64,000 nucleotides of DNA from Roseibium marinum (GTDB lineage Bacteria > Pseudomonadota > Alphaproteobacteria > Rhizobiales > Stappiaceae). The notes under the pieces were generated by a model. That model was not told the DNA's origin, did not search any database, and saw nothing but the letters and a program-made list of their open reading frames with translations. Shown here piece after piece: positions 1-7,543 of this stretch. The stretch's first letter is position 1. Each line of letters opens with the position of its first letter. The translations under genes and the position numbers were made by a program. The DNA lies in assembly GCF_002906165.1 (NCBI RefSeq), contig NZ_PPCN01000014.1, positions 45,272-109,271 of the forward strand, read 5' to 3'.

Positions 1-1005
1 CGCTACGCCATCGTCTCCCGCCGCTTTGCCGAGCGCACGCTCAACGGCACGATCAGGGTTGTCGTCGGCCAGACGATGCTGGCCCGCAATTCGATGGCCT
101 ACGACATCACGCGCAAGGCGCTCTACGTGCTGGCCGCCTCGGGTCTGGCAATGATCCTGCTGGCGGTGGTGGTCGTGCGCTCCGTCCTGACGCCGCTGGA
201 GAGGATCGCCGGTGGGCTGTCGGCGCGCGACCCCCATGACCTGACGCCCATGGACACCTCCGTTCCCCGGGAAACCGCCGTCATGATCGACGCGCTCAAC
301 GGCTTCATGGCGCGGCTCGACCGGCAGATGAATTCGATGCGCCACCTGATTTCCGACACGGCGCACCAGCTCAGGACACCTGTCGCGGCGCTGCGGGCGC
401 AGGCGGATCTTTTTTCCGGCGAGGCAGATCTTTCCCGCAAGGAGAAGATCGTCGAGCGGATCCAGACCCGCTCGGCCAGCCTCGGCCGTCTGCTTGACCA
501 GATGCTGAGCCAGGCGCTGGTCATCCATCGCGGCGACAGCGCGCGCAGGGAGACAGTGGACCTGCGCGATATCGCGCTGGATGTCTTCGAGGAAGGCGAC
601 CACGCGGTGCTGAACCCGGAGATGGATGTGGCCCTCGACATCGGAGAGAAACCCGTCGAGGTTTTGGCGGACGTGCCGTCGCTTAAAGAGGCGCTGAAGA
701 ACCTTTTGAGCAATGCCTTCAAATACGGCCGGCCGCCGGTCCGGATCGGAGCATCCCTGGAAGACGGCAAGGCGGTGATCTGGGTGGAAGATGCGGGGAA
801 GGGACCGGACCGGCAGACGCTGGACGAACTCGGCACCAGGTTCAACAGGGGGACCCTTGCCCGGCAGGCGAGCTCCGGGCTCGGACTGGCGATCGCCCAT
901 TCCGTCGCCGTTTCCTTTGGCGGCGAGCTTGTTCTGGAACAAACGTCCGGTGAGCGGTTCCGCGCCGCCTTGCTGTTCGATGCCGCGCCGGCGAGGTCGG
1001 CATGA
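1..1005 (+). CDS. Sensor histidine kinase, 5' end cut by window
   Basis: The frame is open from base 1, so this is the C-terminal 334 residues of a membrane sensor kinase. A membrane segment (about residues 38-58) is followed by a HAMP-like linker, an H-box with phosphoacceptor His (AHQLRTP), and a HATPase domain with N-box LLSNAFKYG, G1 box EDAGKG and G2 box SSGLGLAIA. The order fits TctE-like kinases of two-component systems. Most of the periplasmic sensor and the first membrane helix lie outside the window, so the signal cannot be read. The stop overlaps the start of the next gene (ATGA), so the two are translationally coupled; a response regulator gene may lie upstream. Confidence 0.9.
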   Translation, partial: RYAIVSRRFAERTLNGTIRVVVGQTMLARNSMAYDITRKALYVLAASGLAMILLAVVVVRSVLTPLERIAGGLSARDPHDLTPMDTSVPRETAVMIDALNGFMARLDRQMNSMRHLISDTAHQLRTPVAALRAQADLFSGEADLSRKEKIVERIQTRSASLGRLLDQMLSQALVIHRGDSARRETVDLRDIALDVFEEGDHAVLNPEMDVALDIGEKPVEVLADVPSLKEALKNLLSNAFKYGRPPVRIGASLEDGKAVIWVEDAGKGPDRQTLDELGTRFNRGTLARQASSGLGLAIAHSVAVSFGGELVLEQTSGERFRAALLFDAAPARSA

Positions 1006-2069
1006 GGACGGTATTCCTATCCTGGCGGACTTTCCTGGCCGGAATTCTTGTGCTGCTGAATTGCGGTCTGAGCGCCGCGCAGGAAATGGTGGCTGACTTC
1101 GGCCGCGAGGGCGCCGGACAAGACCTGGTGCTGAGATCCACGACCGACATCGCAATCTTCGGTCCAGTCGTCGAAACGTTCCTGCAAGCGCACCCGGATG
1201 TCAGGTTGCGTTATGAGCAATGGGGCTCCAACGAACTCTACCGGTTGTCTCGCCAAGACTGCCGCAGCGATGAGGCCGGAGCCGATATCGTCATCAGCTC
1301 GGCCGTGCACCAGATGGTCCAGCTCGTCAACGAGGCCTGCGCGGCCGGCTACCGCTCGCGGTTGACGGACCAGTTGCCGGGGGCGCTCAGGTGGCGGGAC
1401 GAGCTGTGGGGCATTACCAGGGAACCGGCGGTGATGGTCTATAACCGCGATCTCGTGCCGGCGGGCGACATCCCGCGGACGCGCTTCGATCTTCTGGATC
1501 TTCTGCGGCCGTCGGACACCCGATATGCGGGGCGGGTCGCGACCTACGACATCGAGGAATCCGGTCTCGGCTATCTCTTTGCCTTCGCCGACGCCCAGGA
1601 GGCTTCCACCTTCGGCGCCTTGCAGGAATCCTTCGGGCGGACGCGGGCGATTTCCACCTGCTGCTCGGCGGACATCATCCGGGGCGTTGCCGAGGGACAA
1701 TATCTGATCGCCTATAACGTGCTGGGGTCCTATGCGCAGGGCTACCAGCAGCAGGACGAGCGGATCGGCATCGTCCTGCCGTCCGACTATACGCTGGTTC
1801 TCTCCCGCGCGTTGATGATCCCGAAGCAGGCCCGGCGGAAACCGCTGGCGGAAGCGTTCCTGGACTTCCTGCTGTCGCCGGAAGGCACCCTCGCGCTCCG
1901 GACCGCGCTGCTGATCAGCCCGCTGCTGGAAGCGGAAGACGGCAACGAGGGCGAGGGACTCAGCTCAACGGCCCTGCGCCCGATCGGCCTTTCCCCGGCC
2001 CTCATGGTGGCCCTCGACGGCCTTACCCGGGAGACCTTCCTGCGCCGCTGGCGGGCGACGTTTCCTTAG
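1002..2069 (+). CDS. Periplasmic solute-binding protein (iron/thiamine-type ABC family)
   Basis: A 355-residue protein with an N-terminal signal peptide ending near SAAQ. The rest resembles extracellular solute-binding proteins of the Fe3+/thiamine type: an early STTD-type ligand loop, AVMVYNR in the middle, and a C-terminal LSPEG segment. No permease or ATPase gene follows; the next gene is on the other strand. The ATGA overlap with the histidine kinase suggests that it presents a ligand to that kinase rather than serving a transporter; this is inference. A CC pair near residue 218 is unusual for the family. The ligand is unknown. Confidence 0.8.
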   Translation: MRTVFLSWRTFLAGILVLLNCGLSAAQEMVADFGREGAGQDLVLRSTTDIAIFGPVVETFLQAHPDVRLRYEQWGSNELYRLSRQDCRSDEAGADIVISSAVHQMVQLVNEACAAGYRSRLTDQLPGALRWRDELWGITREPAVMVYNRDLVPAGDIPRTRFDLLDLLRPSDTRYAGRVATYDIEESGLGYLFAFADAQEASTFGALQESFGRTRAISTCCSADIIRGVAEGQYLIAYNVLGSYAQGYQQQDERIGIVLPSDYTLVLSRALMIPKQARRKPLAEAFLDFLLSPEGTLALRTALLISPLLEAEDGNEGEGLSSTALRPIGLSPALMVALDGLTRETFLRRWRATFP

Positions 2070-2091
2070 TCATCTCCAAGCTGAGAACTGT

Positions 2092-3207
2092 TCACCTCAT
2101 CGCCACCGGCAGGGTGAAAGTCCAGCTGCTGCGTCCGGCGGAGCTCGGGATCGGCGGGAAAGGGGCGGCGCGGCTGACCGCCTTCAAGGCCGCCTGATCG
2201 AAAGGTTTGGAGCCGGAGGAGCGGGCAAGGCGAACGGAGGCGACCGAGCCGTTGCTGTGGACCGTGAAACGGACCACCGCATCGCCCTTGGCGCGCCTGC
2301 TGCCTCCAACAGCGCGTACGGATCTCATAAGCTTGCGATGAACCTTGGCAGGGTAATTCGTGACGTCGGAATTGCCCGCGGTTTTCGCCTTTCCCTTCCG
2401 CTGAGATCCGCCTTTCGGGGTCGTTTTGGCCGACTTGCCGCCGGCGCCGCTACTGGTTGCCTTTTCCGCCCTGGGCAGTGGTTTGGCCGGTTTCGCGGTG
2501 TCGGGTGGCGGAGCTTTATCAGGTAGCACCTGGGAAACCTGTTTTGCCGGAGGCTCCGGTTTTGTGCGGGGAGCCGACACACCGGTTTCGGCTGCCGGTG
2601 CTTCGGCAACAATGGCTTCGATCACTTTCGAGGGCGGAAGCGCCTCGGGAGTTACTGCCTTGAGAGGAACTGCTGCCGCGGAAACCTGCTCCGCGGGCCG
2701 GGCCGGAGCAGGCTGGCGTATAACGCTCCCGGCTTCGACGGTTTCGACTTGCTGGACGGCCGCCGGACTTTCCGGTTGCAGTTTCGGGGTGACCGGAATG
2801 GCGAGGGCGGCGGTTGATGAAGCCGCAAGGCTTGCAGACACTTGGGACGGGCGAGGCTGGACCGGTTTTATGGCTTCGACCGTCTGTACGGGCACCGCCA
2901 CCTTTACGGAGTCAAGCGGTTCCACCCTGGCAACGCGGGCGGTTTCCACCGGCTTCGCGGTCGCTGTTTCCGGTTCGACAGGCGTTTGAACCTCTTGGGT
3001 CTCAACAGGCTCCGTTCTTTCCGACTGGGCGATGGTTCCGGCAACAAGAGTGTCGAACGGCGATTGGCCGAGCACGGCGTGAAGGACTTCACCGGCGCCC
3101 TCGATTTCGAGGTCCGGGCGGCTTTGCAACGTCATCGCCACGGCGAGGAGATGGATGGCAAGCGACACGGCGAGCGCGATAATCAAGGGTGTGCGGAACG
3201 TCTTCAT
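2092..3207 (-). CDS. tonB: TonB family energy-transducing protein
   Basis: A 371-residue protein that should carry energy from the ExbB/ExbD motor to the outer-membrane receptor encoded at the head of the operon. One N-terminal membrane anchor (about residues 6-28) is followed by a long Pro/Ala/Val/Lys-rich spacer (about 60-275) that can span the periplasm. A C-terminal TonB box-binding domain (about 285-371) starts at YPAKVHRKL and includes VVRFTVHSNGSV and FPPIP. It is the last gene of the minus-strand operon, and its start overlaps the stop of the second exbD gene by four bases. Compared with E. coli TonB (239 residues) the spacer is long. Confidence 0.9.
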   Translation of the reverse strand: MKTFRTPLIIALAVSLAIHLLAVAMTLQSRPDLEIEGAGEVLHAVLGQSPFDTLVAGTIAQSERTEPVETQEVQTPVEPETATAKPVETARVARVEPLDSVKVAVPVQTVEAIKPVQPRPSQVSASLAASSTAALAIPVTPKLQPESPAAVQQVETVEAGSVIRQPAPARPAEQVSAAAVPLKAVTPEALPPSKVIEAIVAEAPAAETGVSAPRTKPEPPAKQVSQVLPDKAPPPDTAKPAKPLPRAEKATSSGAGGKSAKTTPKGGSQRKGKAKTAGNSDVTNYPAKVHRKLMRSVRAVGGSRRAKGDAVVRFTVHSNGSVASVRLARSSGSKPFDQAALKAVSRAAPFPPIPSSAGRSSWTFTLPVAMR

Positions 3208-3605
3208 TCGGACGATGTCCTGGTTACGATGACGACCCGCCCGGCACCAGCCCGGTAAAGCGCGCCGACATGGCGCAGCAGGTCTTCCGCCTTCAGGCTT
3301 TCGTCGGCGGCGAGCCTGACAACCGGCTTGGAGGTCTCCTCGGCTAAAATGTGCTGTGACAGGTATTCCTGCGCGCTCACCGGCTGCTCCCGGTAATGAA
3401 GCGTGCCGTCGGCGCGGGCGTAAAGCGCGTCAGGTGGCGGCAGCGGATCAGCCTTTTCGGCTTGCGACAGGGTAACTTCCGGGTCCTGCGGCGGGGCCAG
3501 CCGGCCGGCGACGAGGAAAAAGATCAGCATCAGGAAAACGATATTGATCAGCGAGATCGTCGTTTCCAGCGGCCGTCTCGCCGGTTTGCGTGGAACCCTG
3601 ATCAT
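3204..3605 (-). CDS. ExbD-like biopolymer transport protein, second copy, membrane Asp replaced by Asn
   Basis: A 133-residue ExbD/TolR-type protein with a short cytoplasmic N-terminus, one membrane helix (about residues 17-35) and a periplasmic domain. It lies between the first exbD gene and tonB, with four-base overlaps on both sides, so it belongs to the same motor operon. In the membrane helix the position normally occupied by the proton-carrying Asp (PLVDVIFL in the upstream copy) reads SLINIVFL, so Asp is replaced by Asn at residue 21. It may therefore have a structural or regulatory role in a mixed ExbD assembly; this is inference. Confidence 0.88.
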   Translation of the reverse strand: MIRVPRKPARRPLETTISLINIVFLMLIFFLVAGRLAPPQDPEVTLSQAEKADPLPPPDALYARADGTLHYREQPVSAQEYLSQHILAEETSKPVVRLAADESLKAEDLLRHVGALYRAGAGRVVIVTRTSSE

Positions 3606-3988
3606 TCGGTGCCCGCAACCGTGACACCGAGATCCGGAACGGTCCTCAGTCTGCTGACGACCGTCACCAGTTCCTGGGTGGTGGTGCCGCCGCGCACCAG
3701 CACCAAGAGACTGCCGGTATCGCGCTCAACAAGCTTGCGCGCCTCTTCCTCCAGATGTCCGGATTCTATCTCGCTGCCGTTCAGCAGGAGCTTGTCCTCC
3801 CGCAGGACCAGCAACGCCTTGGGTGCCGCCCCACTGCCGCCGCCACCGGCCGGTGCGCCGATCTCCACCTGGCCGAAGGAGGTGAAGGTGGAAGACAGCA
3901 TGAAGAACAGCAGAAGCAGGAAAATGACGTCGACAAGCGGCGTCAGGGAAATCGGTTTCTGCTTTCTGACCGGCCGTTCAACGCGCAT
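3602..3988 (-). CDS. exbD: ExbD biopolymer transport protein, canonical copy
   Basis: A 128-residue ExbD with one N-terminal membrane helix carrying the conserved motif PLVDVIFLLLLFF (Asp20 is the expected proton-path residue) and a periplasmic domain. With ExbB it forms the inner-membrane motor that drives TonB. The start overlaps the 3' end of exbB by 11 bases and the stop overlaps the start of the second exbD. A glycine-rich stretch (GAPAGGGGSG) just after the membrane helix is a flexible linker. Confidence 0.92.
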   Translation of the reverse strand: MRVERPVRKQKPISLTPLVDVIFLLLLFFMLSSTFTSFGQVEIGAPAGGGGSGAAPKALLVLREDKLLLNGSEIESGHLEEEARKLVERDTGSLLVLVRGGTTTQELVTVVSRLRTVPDLGVTVAGTE

Positions 3989-4661
3989 AGGAGAGGTTCT
4001 GCCCCCTTGAGGATGGAGCGGCTTGCAGTTCCGGCAGTTGCTGCAGCAGCAGGGAAGAGGTCAGCGTCTCGATGCACACGCGCTCCGTCTCCAGCCGTCC
4101 TTCAAGCCAGGTGACGGCCAGAGATACCGGCATGGCGACCCCGAGCCCGGCCGCCGTCGTCATCAGCGCGACCCAGATGCCGCCGGCAAGGGCGGACGGA
4201 TCGACATTGCTTCCGGCGGATTGCAGTGCCTGAAAGGCTTCGATCATGCCGAGCACGGTGCCGAACAGGCCGATGAGAGGCGCGATCTGGGCGATGGCCT
4301 CAAGGGCACGCACGCCTTTGGAAAAATGATGCAGGTCTCCCGCCGCCTGCACGCCGATACGTTCCTCGATTTCCGCCTTGTCCTTGCGCAATTCCAGCAG
4401 GGAAAGGGCGGTTGCGACGGCTCTGCCGGCAGCGCTCTTCGGCTGCGCGTTGCTTGCCTTCGCCTTTGCCAGTTGTCCGGCATGCCAGTGATGAACGGCT
4501 TTCTGCGCCCTGGTGTCGTTACCGATGCCGCAGGAAAGAAACTCGAAGACCTTGACCAGGACAAGCGCGGTCGCCACCACCGAGAGACCCGCGATCACCG
4601 TGACGACGGGTCCGCCGAGTTGCAGGAGCGAGGCGATATGATCGAAAACGTCAGACACCAT
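3978..4661 (-). CDS. exbB: ExbB / MotA-TolQ-ExbB proton channel protein
   Basis: A 227-residue inner-membrane protein of the MotA/TolQ/ExbB family with three membrane segments: about residues 17-40, then a pair around 115-140 and 160-182. The hallmark APLIGLFGTVLGMIEAF lies in the second segment, and the third has the small-residue run typical of the channel. It forms the stator-like motor with ExbD for TonB-dependent haem uptake. It follows the small exported protein gene and precedes two exbD genes. The ATG is preceded by AGGA. Confidence 0.93.
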   Translation of the reverse strand: MVSDVFDHIASLLQLGGPVVTVIAGLSVVATALVLVKVFEFLSCGIGNDTRAQKAVHHWHAGQLAKAKASNAQPKSAAGRAVATALSLLELRKDKAEIEERIGVQAAGDLHHFSKGVRALEAIAQIAPLIGLFGTVLGMIEAFQALQSAGSNVDPSALAGGIWVALMTTAAGLGVAMPVSLAVTWLEGRLETERVCIETLTSSLLLQQLPELQAAPSSRGQNLSYAR

Positions 4662-4670
4662 GATGCGTTC

Positions 4671-5111
4671 CTATTGGGTGAGAGTGAAGCCGGTCCGGCT
4701 GGAGAGCCTGAGAGGCGCGGTGCAATGCGCGGGAGCCTGATCCGCCGGGCAACCGGCCGGGCCGTTGATCAGCAGGTTTCCCGCCTGCGCGCAGTCCAGA
4801 GCGGGAAGCTCGAATTGCCGGACAACCGTCTTGCCCTCGGGGAGCGCGCCGAAATCGAAGACGGACATCTGGTTGATGACGCCGTCCTTCGTGAAAAGAA
4901 CGAGTTCATAGGCGGCGGACTCGATAGGCCGGCCGGTGCCGTTGGTCATGACGAAGGACAGCCGGCAGTTTTCTCCGCTGTCCTCCGCCTTGTTGAGTTC
5001 AAGCGTGATGGCCGGTGCTTCCGACTGGGCATGGACGGGTAGCGTGGCACAAAGTCCGAGCAGCCCTGCATACAGAGCGGGAAGGATAGATTTCGATATT
5101 CGCACTGCCAT
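4671..5111 (-). CDS. Small exported protein of the haem-receptor/TonB operon, function unknown
   Basis: A 146-residue protein with a clear signal peptide (positive start, hydrophobic core, cleavage near VHAQ). The mature part is beta-rich and has four Cys (ENCRLS, LDCAQA, AGCPAD, AHCTAP) that could form disulfides. It is co-oriented between the receptor and exbB, ten bases from the latter, so it is very likely a periplasmic accessory of this uptake system. I recognise no named domain. GGAG lies about ten bases before the ATG. Confidence 0.75.
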   Translation of the reverse strand: MAVRISKSILPALYAGLLGLCATLPVHAQSEAPAITLELNKAEDSGENCRLSFVMTNGTGRPIESAAYELVLFTKDGVINQMSVFDFGALPEGKTVVRQFELPALDCAQAGNLLINGPAGCPADQAPAHCTAPLRLSSRTGFTLTQ

Positions 5112-5131
5112 CTTTAAAAAACTCCGGTAAG

Positions 5132-5159
5132 CCCGCCGCCCGCGGGGACAGGCGGCGGG
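5132..5159 (-). other. Intercistronic hairpin after the receptor gene
   Basis: A perfect 9-bp inverted repeat (CCCGCCGCC at 5132-5140 and GGCGGCGGG at 5151-5159) lies in the 55-base gap between the receptor stop and the next gene, with no T-run. It may stabilise the receptor part of the mRNA or attenuate the distal genes. Confidence 0.6.
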
Positions 5160-5166
5160 GTGGCGG

Positions 5167-7272
5167 TCAGAACTTCCTGGCGAAGCTCAGCTTGAAGCTG
5201 CGGCCCGCACCTTCATCGTCGCTGAGGTGGTTGCGGTAAGATTTGTCGAACACGTTGTCGACATTGAAACGGAACTCGCTGTCGGCCAAGTGACCTTCAG
5301 TCGGCTTCCAGGCCGCATAAAGGTTATGCAGGGCATAACCGGCGGTTTTTTCCTCGTCGTCGCCGACCAGATCCTGGGAAGCGTAGAAGTCACCCTTCCA
5401 GCCGAAGTCCAGGTTCCAGGGGCGGTATAGGTAGCCGATTTTCAGGAAGGCATTGTCGGCGGGAATGGCATTGAGATAACCGCCGGTGGTGGCATTCTCG
5501 CCGCGGATCAGGGAGGCGCCAAGTGTTCCGTAAACGCTGTTCGTCGCGTAGGACGCCTCGAGTTCCAGACCTTCATAGCGCGCCTTCGGGATGATTTCGG
5601 TCACGACCGACGTGCCGTCCCAGTAGCTCGCATAGAAGTTGGTGACATTGTTGCGGAACGCGGTCGCCTTCAGCCGGAAGGCGTCGCCTTCCAGAGCCAG
5701 ATCGTCGAAGGACAAGGTGAAGCCGGCCTCGAAGTTGTTGGACAGCTCCTTTTCGACGTCGTTGAGCGTGTAGTTGGTGAAGACCTCGTCCAGGGAGGGC
5801 AGGCGCTCCGTGTGGGCGATGGAGCCGAAGACTCCGAACCAGTCGGACATTTTGATCATCGCGGCAAGTTTCGGAGAGTAGCCGACCTCGCTTTTGTCCT
5901 CGTTCAGATTGATCGTGTTGCCGCTGCCGTCGACATAGCTGTCGACCGAGACGTTGGAGTAGTCGATGCGCATGCCCGGAATGAGGGTGATCCGGTCGTT
6001 CCAGACCAGTTCGGCCTGGGTGTAACCGCCGACATTGGTGGTTTCCCCTTCCGGATGGGATCCGGATCCGCTGCGCTGATACGATCCGAAATCTCGCGGA
6101 TTGCGCCGCTCCTGATACTGTCCGTCGATACCCGTCGTCAGATAGGCCATCCAGCTCTCACCAAGCTGGAAGGTCGCCACGTTGTCGGCCTTGCCTTGCC
6201 AGGTTTCATAAGAATATTCGGAGTTGTAACCGAAGGGGTAGTAGCAGGTCGGAGGCGCGGGAGGCGGTGCGAACTGGACGCAGAGCTCGTCCTGGTTCTT
6301 CTGTTCCACTCTTGTGTCCGACCAGCTCACCTGCGCCTTCACATCAAGAAGGTCGTTGCCGTAGAACGAATTTTCGTAGCCGATAATGGCGGTCTGATCG
6401 GTCACCGTGCGGTCGACTTCGCCGAAATCCGGACCCCAGCTGATCTGGTCGTAATTCTGGTCGTCCTCGTCGCTTGACCAGTTCTCGTAGCTGGCGAAGA
6501 CCGACTGATCGTCGTTTTCCCCGAAGGTATAGCGGGCCTTGATCAGACCATTGACCGAACTGAAGTCGGTGTCGTTGATGTCATTGCCCTGGCCGTCCTT
6601 GATATCCTGGGACTGCCGGTAGTTGAGATTGCCGAGCAGTTCGAGGTTCTTGACCGGTTCCGCCGCGATTATCGCGCTGCCGAGCCAGCCGTTGCCGTTG
6701 GAATCCCAGGAGGTTTTCAAGCGTCCGCCGATCCTGTCGCCCGGATCGAGAAAGTCGCTTGCATCCTTGGTCGTGAAGGTGATGACGCCGCCCATGGCGC
6801 CTGAACCGTAGAGCGTCGATGAGGCCGGGCCGCGCAAGACTTCGACCTGCTTGTAAAGTTCGGGATCGGAAAAGAACGATCCCATCCGGTACTGTTCATA
6901 GAACTTGTTGACACCGTCGACCTGAATGATGATCCGGTTCTCGTCACCGGAAAATGCTTCGCCGATGCCGCGGATGTTGAAACTTTCCCCCAGCACCGAG
7001 TTGCTGCCGATCGGCGTCACGCCCGGGACTTCGCTGAAGAGGTCCCCTATTGTACGCGCTTGCTGGGCGTCGATCGCTTCCTGATCCAGCACGGTCACCG
7101 CCTGCGGCGTATCGATGGCTACCTTGTCGTTACCCGTTCCGACGACAATCCGCTGAAGCGGCGTTACCGGCGTTACCGGTGCGTCCTGTGCGGCCACGCC
7201 GCCATTTAAAACCATAACCCAGAGAGCGACACCACCCATCAGCTGAGCGTGTCCGGTTATCGTGAGCCCCAT
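5167..7272 (-). CDS. hmuR: TonB-dependent outer-membrane haem receptor
   Basis: A 701-residue receptor. A signal peptide (to about residue 28) is followed by a plug domain (about 35-170) with typical RGIGE and GAMGGVITF segments, and a 22-strand barrel ending in an aromatic residue (SFARKF). The region around residues 485-515 (AHTERLPSLDEVF..NYTLN) resembles the FRAP/NPNL region of haem receptors in position only. Haem specificity rests mainly on the divergent hmuSTUV operon. It is the first gene of an operon with the TonB motor genes and is preceded by iron-responsive boxes. GGAG lies nine bases upstream of the ATG. Confidence 0.9.
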   Translation of the reverse strand: MGLTITGHAQLMGGVALWVMVLNGGVAAQDAPVTPVTPLQRIVVGTGNDKVAIDTPQAVTVLDQEAIDAQQARTIGDLFSEVPGVTPIGSNSVLGESFNIRGIGEAFSGDENRIIIQVDGVNKFYEQYRMGSFFSDPELYKQVEVLRGPASSTLYGSGAMGGVITFTTKDASDFLDPGDRIGGRLKTSWDSNGNGWLGSAIIAAEPVKNLELLGNLNYRQSQDIKDGQGNDINDTDFSSVNGLIKARYTFGENDDQSVFASYENWSSDEDDQNYDQISWGPDFGEVDRTVTDQTAIIGYENSFYGNDLLDVKAQVSWSDTRVEQKNQDELCVQFAPPPAPPTCYYPFGYNSEYSYETWQGKADNVATFQLGESWMAYLTTGIDGQYQERRNPRDFGSYQRSGSGSHPEGETTNVGGYTQAELVWNDRITLIPGMRIDYSNVSVDSYVDGSGNTINLNEDKSEVGYSPKLAAMIKMSDWFGVFGSIAHTERLPSLDEVFTNYTLNDVEKELSNNFEAGFTLSFDDLALEGDAFRLKATAFRNNVTNFYASYWDGTSVVTEIIPKARYEGLELEASYATNSVYGTLGASLIRGENATTGGYLNAIPADNAFLKIGYLYRPWNLDFGWKGDFYASQDLVGDDEEKTAGYALHNLYAAWKPTEGHLADSEFRFNVDNVFDKSYRNHLSDDEGAGRSFKLSFARKF

Positions 7273-7329
7273 TAAATTACTCCAAAATGCGCGTTATTCG
7301 CGTCCTTTATCGCTGCCTCTCAAACAGCG

Positions 7330-7336
7330 TTCTAAA
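7330..7336. promoter_or_regulatory. Irr-box half-site
   Basis: TTCTAAA is one half of the Irr box (iron control element, TTTAGAA-N3-TTCTAAA). The other half is not conserved here. It lies 58 bases before the receptor start. Confidence 0.3.
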
Positions 7337-7338
7337 CA

Positions 7339-7353
7339 TGAGTTAACAACTCA
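7339..7353. promoter_or_regulatory. RirA-type iron-responsive operator, perfect palindrome
   Basis: TGAGTTAACAACTCA matches the iron-responsive operator pattern TGA-N9-TCA and its arms are fully palindromic. It lies 67 bases upstream of the receptor start in the divergent hmu promoter region. RirA is the Fe-S iron repressor of rhizobia; its use here is inferred. Confidence 0.65.
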
Positions 7354-7376
7354 GGTATTGAAGTCAATATGAAACG

Positions 7377-7391
7377 TGAGTATAGGAGTCA
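7377..7391. promoter_or_regulatory. Second RirA-type operator (TGA-N9-TCA)
   Basis: TGAGTATAGGAGTCA again gives TGA-N9-TCA, centred 38 bases from the first copy, though its inner bases are not palindromic. Two sites between divergent genes could serve the two operons separately. Confidence 0.5.
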
Positions 7392-7426
7392 AGTATAAGA
7401 TAGCGGCCGTCGCGCTTCTTGCCCTC

Positions 7427-7443
7427 TTTAGAACGGTTCCAAT
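7427..7443. promoter_or_regulatory. Irr box (iron control element) upstream of hmuSTUV
   Basis: TTTAGAA-CGG-TTCCAAT matches the Irr box TTTAGAA-N3-TTCTAAA with a perfect left half and two mismatches in the right. It lies about 100 bases before hmuS. Irr senses iron through haem status, a fitting input for haem-use genes. Confidence 0.55.
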
Positions 7444-7543
7444 TTATCGTTCGTTGCCAGCAGGTTACCGGTCTGGAGGCGTGGCAAGACTTGAGCTGCG
7501 GTGGCCGCGGTGACGCAGAACATAGTCAATGAAGGCAAGACGC

